NCBI RefSeq assembly: GCF_000143415.4
Contig: NW_003314311.1
Span: 447,673-511,672, forward strand
Direction of reading: 5' to 3'
Length of the DNA stretch: 64,000 nucleotides
From: Selaginella moellendorffii
Lineage: Eukaryota > Streptophyta > Lycopodiopsida > Selaginellales > Selaginellaceae
Shown in pieces: positions 57,017 through 64,000 of the stretch (the first letter of the stretch is position 1; every line of letters begins with the position of its first letter). The notes under the pieces were generated by a model. The model ran no database searches and had not been told where the DNA came from. It saw only the letters and a list, made by a program, of their open reading frames with translations. A program made the translations under genes and the position numbers.

Positions 57017-59133
57017 TGGAAGATCCAATGGAAGATCTAAGAAGTTCTTCCAAGAAGTTCTTATCTATCTATCCAGCCATGGAAGACGTCCAGTTCTATG
57101 CCACCCTCCTGCGATCCTGCGAGAAATCCCGGGATCTCGCCAGGGTCAGCGAGATCCAGGATGAGATCCACAGCAGCGGGCACTCCCGGAACATCTTCCT
57201 CGCCAATCTGGTGATCCGCGCATTCGCCAGATGCGGGAGCTTGGATCGCGCGACCCGCGCATTCGCGGCGCTGGATCGCCCCAACGTGTTCTCGTGGAAC
57301 ACGATGATCGCCGCTTACGCGCAGCACGGGCGCCTGGATCTCGCGCGAGCGGCATTCCAGCGGATGCCCGCGACAATCCGAACGATTCAGTCGTGGAATT
57401 CGATGCTCCGGGCGCTCGCTGACGCTGGGGAGCTGGGCGACGCGATCGATCTCTTCGCCAGGATGGAGGAGCGCAACACCGTGTCGTGGAATTCCATGAT
57501 CGAGGCCTATTCCCGCGCTGGGCGAGTGACCGAAGCCAAGGATCTCTTCGATCGCATGCCCGACCGGGATTTCTTCTCGTGGGCTGCTATGATCGAGGCC
57601 TTCCTCGCGAGAGATCTCGTGGATCCGGCCATGGAGCTGCTGCGCCGGATCCCACTTCTCGACACCGTGCTCATCACAAGCGCGATCGTCGCGATTGCCA
57701 GATTGGGGCATCTCCGCAAGGCCTGGAGCTTGTTCCTAGGGATTGTAGAGAAGGATCTCATCGCCTGGAACGCGATGCTCCAAGCGTTTGTTCTTCATGG
57801 GCATCTGGAAGGGGCGCAGGATCTCTTCGATCGAATGCCAGAGCACAACGCAGTGACGATCAATACCTTGATCCAAGGCTACGCGCAGCACGGGAGCTTC
57901 GATCGAGCAAAGCTTTTGCTCGATCGATCGCCCGAGAAAGATCCAGTAGGATGGAACTCTCTCATCACAGCATATGCCCTAGCAGGGCAAATGGACCTCG
58001 CGAGAGAGATGCTGGATCGGCCGTTGGTTTCGCTCAATGTGGTCTCGTGGACGGTCGTGATTAACGGGTACGGACAGCACGGACGAATGGAAGAGGCTAG
58101 AGGAATCTTTAGAGCGATGTCTGGCCACGATTTGGTCGCTTGGAACGCGATCGTTCAAGCGAGCGCGAGTGATACAAAGGTGGCACGTGAATTTTTTGAT
58201 AGAATGCCGGAGAGGAATTTAATCTCTTGGAACACCATGATTCAAGCTTATGCTGACCATGGTGATTTGGAAAATGCGGCTATGGTGTTTAAAGCATCGC
58301 GAGAGAAAAATCTCGCAACTTTGAATGCAATGCTTGTGGCAAGCTCGAAGTCCGGAAATTTGGAGGAATCGAAACGAATATTTGACCAAATGCCCGAGTG
58401 GGACGTTATTTCATGGACTACCATGATCATCGCATATACCCAACATGGGCATTTAGATGCCGCAAGAAGAATCTTTGTTAAGATGCCCGTCCAAAGCATA
58501 ATAACCTTCACAGCTCTTTTGTGTGGTTTTCTAGGCAACTTTGAATTTGTTCTCGCGAAAGCTCTTTTCGAAAGATTCCCAGAGCGAGATCTAGTCTCCT
58601 GGAATCGAATGGTATCAGCATATGCCCAAGCCGGGCATATACCCATTTCCAAAAAACTCTTTGACACAATGCCAGAGAGAGACGTGGTCTCTTGTACGGC
58701 GCTAGTCACAGTGTATGCCCATTTAGGGTACGGCCTTACAGCCATTGAGAGCTTCCAGACCATGGCCATGGATGCCGTACACCCCAACGACGTAACTTTT
58801 CTGGGCGTGTTCGTGGCGTGCGCGCATTTGGGCCAGGTGGCCGAAATTTACGCCTATTTGGCCTCCATGGAAATCGACTATGGCATCGTCCCAACCCAAG
58901 ACCACTATTCGTGCATCGTCTCGGCGCTGGGGCGATTAGGGCAGCTCAAAGCCGCGATGGAAATGATCCAACGAATGCCCACCGCCGCCACCGCCGCGGC
59001 GTGGGAATCTTTATTATCCTGCTATAGATTCCAGCGCGATCCACGCCGCGGGATCGATGCCGCCAAGCAAATCCTGGAAATCGAGCCCCAAAACGCCGCG
59101 GGCTATGTGCTGCTATCAAACGCGCTACTTTAG
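57016..59133 (+). CDS. PLS-class pentatricopeptide repeat protein
   Basis: Intronless, 705 residues from the ATG at 57016. After FYATLLRSCEKSRDLARVSE, about 19 PPR motifs follow, again mostly S type (FSWNTMIAAYAQHGRLDLAR, MEERNTVSWNSMIEAYSRAG, MPERDVVSCTALVTVYAHLG). The array ends with HYSCIVSALGRLGQLKAAME, a MIQRMPTAATAAAWESLLSC segment and an E-like motif ending GYVLLSNALL; no E+ or DYW. Predicted organelle RNA-binding factor. The first half is GC-rich and the second half less so. The ATG overlaps the last base of the CDKF stop codon (TAATG). A later in-frame ATG at 57079 is an alternative start that would leave a 62-bp gap. Confidence 0.88.
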   Translation: MEDPMEDLRSSSKKFLSIYPAMEDVQFYATLLRSCEKSRDLARVSEIQDEIHSSGHSRNIFLANLVIRAFARCGSLDRATRAFAALDRPNVFSWNTMIAAYAQHGRLDLARAAFQRMPATIRTIQSWNSMLRALADAGELGDAIDLFARMEERNTVSWNSMIEAYSRAGRVTEAKDLFDRMPDRDFFSWAAMIEAFLARDLVDPAMELLRRIPLLDTVLITSAIVAIARLGHLRKAWSLFLGIVEKDLIAWNAMLQAFVLHGHLEGAQDLFDRMPEHNAVTINTLIQGYAQHGSFDRAKLLLDRSPEKDPVGWNSLITAYALAGQMDLAREMLDRPLVSLNVVSWTVVINGYGQHGRMEEARGIFRAMSGHDLVAWNAIVQASASDTKVAREFFDRMPERNLISWNTMIQAYADHGDLENAAMVFKASREKNLATLNAMLVASSKSGNLEESKRIFDQMPEWDVISWTTMIIAYTQHGHLDAARRIFVKMPVQSIITFTALLCGFLGNFEFVLAKALFERFPERDLVSWNRMVSAYAQAGHIPISKKLFDTMPERDVVSCTALVTVYAHLGYGLTAIESFQTMAMDAVHPNDVTFLGVFVACAHLGQVAEIYAYLASMEIDYGIVPTQDHYSCIVSALGRLGQLKAAMEMIQRMPTAATAAAWESLLSCYRFQRDPRRGIDAAKQILEIEPQNAAGYVLLSNALL

Positions 59134-59229
59134 ATGGTCAACGGATTCTTTTTTAAAAACAGAATATACCGGCATACTTTAGGGTTCTTAAAACTTTTTT
59201 GTCGGGGTTTTAGGGTTCTTGAGCATCAA

Positions 59230-60617
<1,388 letters not shown>

Positions 60618-61900
60618 AATAAAAAGCATAGCTTTTCATTTGGTAAGAGGATATTCGATTGAGCGATTGTCAAACAAATCTAGTGCGCGAATAGCCATCA
60701 AACAAAGTTGGCGAGCCAAAGATCTTTTCAGGCTTTTTGCTTGGGCATCCAAGTTGCGCCCCGCATTGTGTGGCTTGGAACACTCCATGTCACGTCAGGG
60801 AGCAAATCTATCTGGTTAGTTGACAATGATCTTAGGGTAGCGAAAAAAGGTGGCGGAGGAAAGAAAAAGAGGAAAGAGAGGGTTCCACCACCACCAACAG
60901 TGTAGCAGTGGAAATCCAGCAAACTAACCGGAAGGGTCTTTTCGATTATCTTTTCTTTCCTCTCTTTTTCTTTCTTTTTTTCTTTTTTTTTCTTTTTTTT
61001 CTTCCATCGCGTCTCTCTGGCATTGCAAGTTGGAGCATTCAATCGCCCAAAGTCTTTCTCGTGTGTTGTTACATGTTTAATCTCTTTGAAATTGAGGCGG
61101 TGTTGCTGCGTTGCGTGTTCCACTCGAATTTGATAAGGTAAAGCCTGGTTTGCGCGCGTGCCCATACAATTTTTAGGTCACCCAACGAAGAGCGAGAGAG
61201 AAGATGTACCAAGACACACGGGCGCACACAATTTGACAATTGGCATGTTCAAACGTTCTTGCTGCGAGCCAGTAGCAATCTGCCACGTGGCAGTATGGAA
61301 GTCTCCGTACATGGGCCATGGCCGATTCGACAAAAATGGACAACTGGACTTTGCGTTTAATTTTTTTTTCCCTTTTGTTCTTCCGCGTCAAGTGGGATAA
61401 TCGGATCGAGCGCGCTGCGCGGGCGCCGGGCAGGCAAATGGCGAATGCAGGCCGCGAGTGGGGCGTCACGGCGCGTGTGAACTTTCCATGAGAATATCTG
61501 ATCTCGCGCCTCTCGCGATCGCGTAAATTTGTGTCGGCGGGAGGATCTTGGCATCGTTTCTCCAGCGGCCAGGCCAGGTACTTGTGTTCTTCGCTCTCTA
61601 ATCCCTCCTCTCGATGCTCCGGAGCCTCGCGGGGCGATATTTCGATCGGGGATGAGCTCGATCGCAATCCCTAGCCCTCGCCCGGCGATATTTCGATCAT
61701 GTTTCTTCTTCTTTCTTCTCTTCAATCCTTGCGCCTTGAGATTTCTTTCTTTCGTTTGGAGCTCGATCGTTCTTGTGTGTCAGAGACTTTCTTCTTCTCC
61801 TCCTTCTTCTTCTGTGGAGCTCGAGCTCCATCCTTCCTTTGCCAAGCACTGTTTCATCCAGATTTTTTATTCTTTTCGCAGGATAACTTTTATGCGCTAA
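60618..61900. other. Intergenic region and 5' leader of the response regulator
   Basis: Contains a long T/CT-rich tract at about 60950-61005 and no supported gene. From about 61500 the sequence is GC-richer and probably transcribed. A possible 5' UTR intron runs from ccag/gtacttg (about 61577) to ttcgcag (about 61881), as is common for type-B response regulators. Confidence 0.45.
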
Positions 61901-63670
61901 ATGGATCACTTCTCGCCCACAGGTCTCAAGGTGTTGGTCGTGGACGATGATCCTTGCTGCCTCACTCTGCTAGAGCGAATGCTGCGAGAATGCAAGTATG
62001 CTGGTAAGCTTTCACTCCAATTCTTTTCAATCCACTCGAAAGTCATTGCTTGTTCTTCTTGAAACACTTTGCTGCTTGACTCTTAAAAGCTTTTTTTCCT
62101 GTGTGCTGCTTGACTCTCAAATTGTTTTGGCTGCTGCTAGATACTCTGTCTTGGAGTTTATCTTTTTCCAAGTAAAAGTCCGCTGGGATGTACCTCTTGC
62201 CTGTTGTCTCGTGGTTCTTTCTTTCTGACTTGGAGTGTGGTTTCTCTCGCAGTTACAACTTGCAGCCGTGCGACAGCAGCCTTGACAATCCTCCGGGAGA
62301 GGAAAGAATCATTCGACGTAGTGATCAGCGACGTTCATATGCCTGACATGGACGGTTTCAAGCTGCTGGAGCTCATTGGCTTGGAGATGGGGATCCCCGT
62401 TATCAGTAAGTCTTCTCTCCCTCTTTAATGCTTTCGCCCAGGACGAAACAAACCGGGGACAGCTACGGCAAACCCGTAGAAACAAAACAGAAGAGAGAAG
62501 AAAGCAACAAAGATTCTAATGGTGACGCTCACACTCACACTCTTTTGTTTCCTTGCAACAGTGATGTCCGCCAGCGGCGAGACGGACGCGGTGATGAAGG
62601 GCGTCGTGTATGGAGCCTGCGATTACCTGGTGAAGCCCGTGAGGATCGAGGAGCTACGGAACATCTGGCAGCATGTCGTCCGGCGGCGTACCAAGGACTC
62701 GGCTGTCCGAGACGAAGCTCCCGAGGAGTGGGAGGACTTCATGAGGTCAACCCCCACGGATTCCTCCGAGGAGGCCGACGTTGACCTCCGCCTCCTGCGA
62801 AAGAAGAAGCGTCCGAGCTGCGACTTTGGCGGCGGTGGCGGCGACGAGAGCATGAGGAGCATCGCCAGCAACAAGAAGGCGAGGGTGGTGTGGTCATTCG
62901 ATCTCCACCAGCAGTTCGTCAAGGCCATCAACCACATAGGAATCGAAAGTAAGTTACTTCTTGTTTTCTTCGATCTCGAGAGCTCACATTCTAAGTTTCT
63001 TGTCATAGAGGCCGTGCCAAAGAGGATTCTCGAGGTGATGAATATCCAGGGGCTCACGAGAGAGAACGTCGCCAGTCACCTCCAGGTAATCGCATTACCA
63101 TTTTGTTCTTTCTCTCTTTTCCAACGCTCTATCTTCTTCCCTGTGCAGAAGTATCGTCTCTACCTCAAGCGATTGAGCGGCGTCACGCCCGAGCCATTCC
63201 CGATTGCTTCGTTCCAGGCCTACGAGGGTGCCACCTTTGGCGGCACCATGCAAATCCACCACCACCAAAGGTCCTCCTCCACTCTACCTCTCCTCCGTAC
63301 CAGGAGTAGCGGCAGCAGCGGTGGCGGCGCCCCGCCGTACAACGTGGACACGCTCGCCACTCTCAAGCAGCTCCAGGCACTCCAGCAAGCGGCTCACGAG
63401 AAAGGCCAGGCGGCGGGATTCGTCGGTGGCAGCGGCGCCGCCGCCGCCGGGATCCGGCCGGGCTTGCGTGTGGAGGAGGAGGATCACCATCACCACCATC
63501 CAGAATTTGGTGGCGGTGACGACGACGAGCAGCATCACACGGGCAGCGATCACGAGGAGGAGCTTTCCGTGCGGCTCAAGTGTGACGACAGCCTTCACAG
63601 CTCAATGCCTGCGTCATTCCAAGGCGCGGTGTTCCACCGCCACCACCACCACCACCAGTATCAGATTTAG
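61901..63670 (+). CDS. Type-B response regulator (ARR-B, GARP transcription factor)
   Basis: Five exons: 61901-62003, 62253-62405, 62562-62948, 63009-63085 and 63149-63670, giving 413 residues. The receiver domain has VVDDDPCC (acidic pocket), [11 protein letters not shown] with the phosphorylated Asp, MMSASGETD and [12 protein letters not shown] with the conserved Lys. The GARP/Myb-like DNA-binding domain follows: [55 protein letters not shown]. In most family members the first part reads RVVWS.ELH; the Asp here is a mild change. The C-terminal tail is Gly-, His- and Gln-rich. These proteins receive phosphate from cytokinin-responsive His kinases through phosphotransfer proteins and activate target genes in the nucleus. 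The tail is shorter than in many ARR-Bs (550-700 residues). Confidence 0.95.
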
Positions 63671-64000
63671 ATTCGATTGCTCGCCGTCAAGGAAGAGAAA
63701 GAGAGTAGAGATCTTGGCTGCCTGATCTGTAAAATTCCAACCACTGTATTAATATGACCACACCAAATGGGACCAAACACAGCGTACCTTTTGTCTCGCT
63801 ATCACAACTTGCTTTCTTCTTTCTTCTTTTTCCACCGCAAGTTAGTCGATCCACGAATGCTAATCTGGAAGAACAAAGATGGTGTCAATGGGAAAAACGA
63901 AGATGGTGTCGAGTGGTAAAGGCAAAGATGGTGTCAATGCAAAGGAAGGAAAGAACTTACTTTTTACACTAGGATGGATTCGTCTTGGCTTTGTCCTTCT
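63671..64000. other. 3' flank of the response regulator
   Basis: Probable 3' UTR, then intergenic sequence with a short triplicated motif ('aagatggtgtc' at about 63878, 63901 and 63927). No gene is seen before the window ends. Confidence 0.45.

Overview
The window looks like nuclear DNA of a lycophyte, most likely Selaginella (S. moellendorffii or a close relative). The reasons are plant-specific gene families (MED7, MOS1, CDKF, POLLUX-like channel, type-B response regulator, ARF-GAP/C2, OPT transporter), introns of only about 50-70 nt with GT-AG ends, and intronless PPR genes built mostly of 31-residue S-type repeats. The species call is an inference; no organelle or bacterial signature is seen.

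Layout. 1-7.5 kb is AT-rich and repeat-laden, with one open intronless GNA-type (bulb) lectin ORF and an upstream partial duplicate of its promoter and 5' end. 7.5-9.5 kb is a gene graveyard: an aspartate aminotransferase pseudogene lying between PPR remnants. 10.6-11.4 kb carries MED7 (minus). 12.6-15.1 kb is a decayed Gypsy element (copy A), and 15.2-16.75 kb a frameshifted P-loop ATPase-like relic. 17.1-19.8 kb is an OPT-family transporter (minus). 20.2-20.65 kb is a small tandem array derived from tRNA-Gly(GCC) with one intact copy. 20.7-21.75 kb (2-oxoglutarate/Fe(II) oxygenase, minus) and 22.1-28.8 kb (MOS1-like BAT2_N protein, plus) are divergent. 29.4-30.3 kb is a Copia relic, and 31.0-31.7 kb a small four-exon gene of unknown function. 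34.8-38.45 kb holds two PPR genes head to head with 32 bp between their start codons. 38.76-42.43 kb is a 22-exon POLLUX-like plastid ion channel. 43.7-46.2 kb and 46.35-51.3 kb are two same-family Gypsy elements, the first decayed (copy B), the second nearly intact (copy C). 51.6-54.6 kb is MLH1, 55.4-57.0 kb CDKF, 57.0-59.1 kb a third PPR gene whose start codon overlaps the CDKF stop codon, 59.2-60.6 kb an ARF-GAP/C2 protein, and 61.9-63.7 kb a type-B response regulator.

The host genes are mostly housekeeping or signalling loci without an operon-like joint pathway. The most notable structure is in Gypsy copy C: gag and pol lie in different frames, and their overlap holds a GGGAAAC heptamer followed 6 nt later by a 9-bp stem-loop, a textbook layout for programmed -1 frameshifting. 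Exon boundaries below were derived by hand from reading frame, splice consensus and remembered family similarity; no alignment or search was run.
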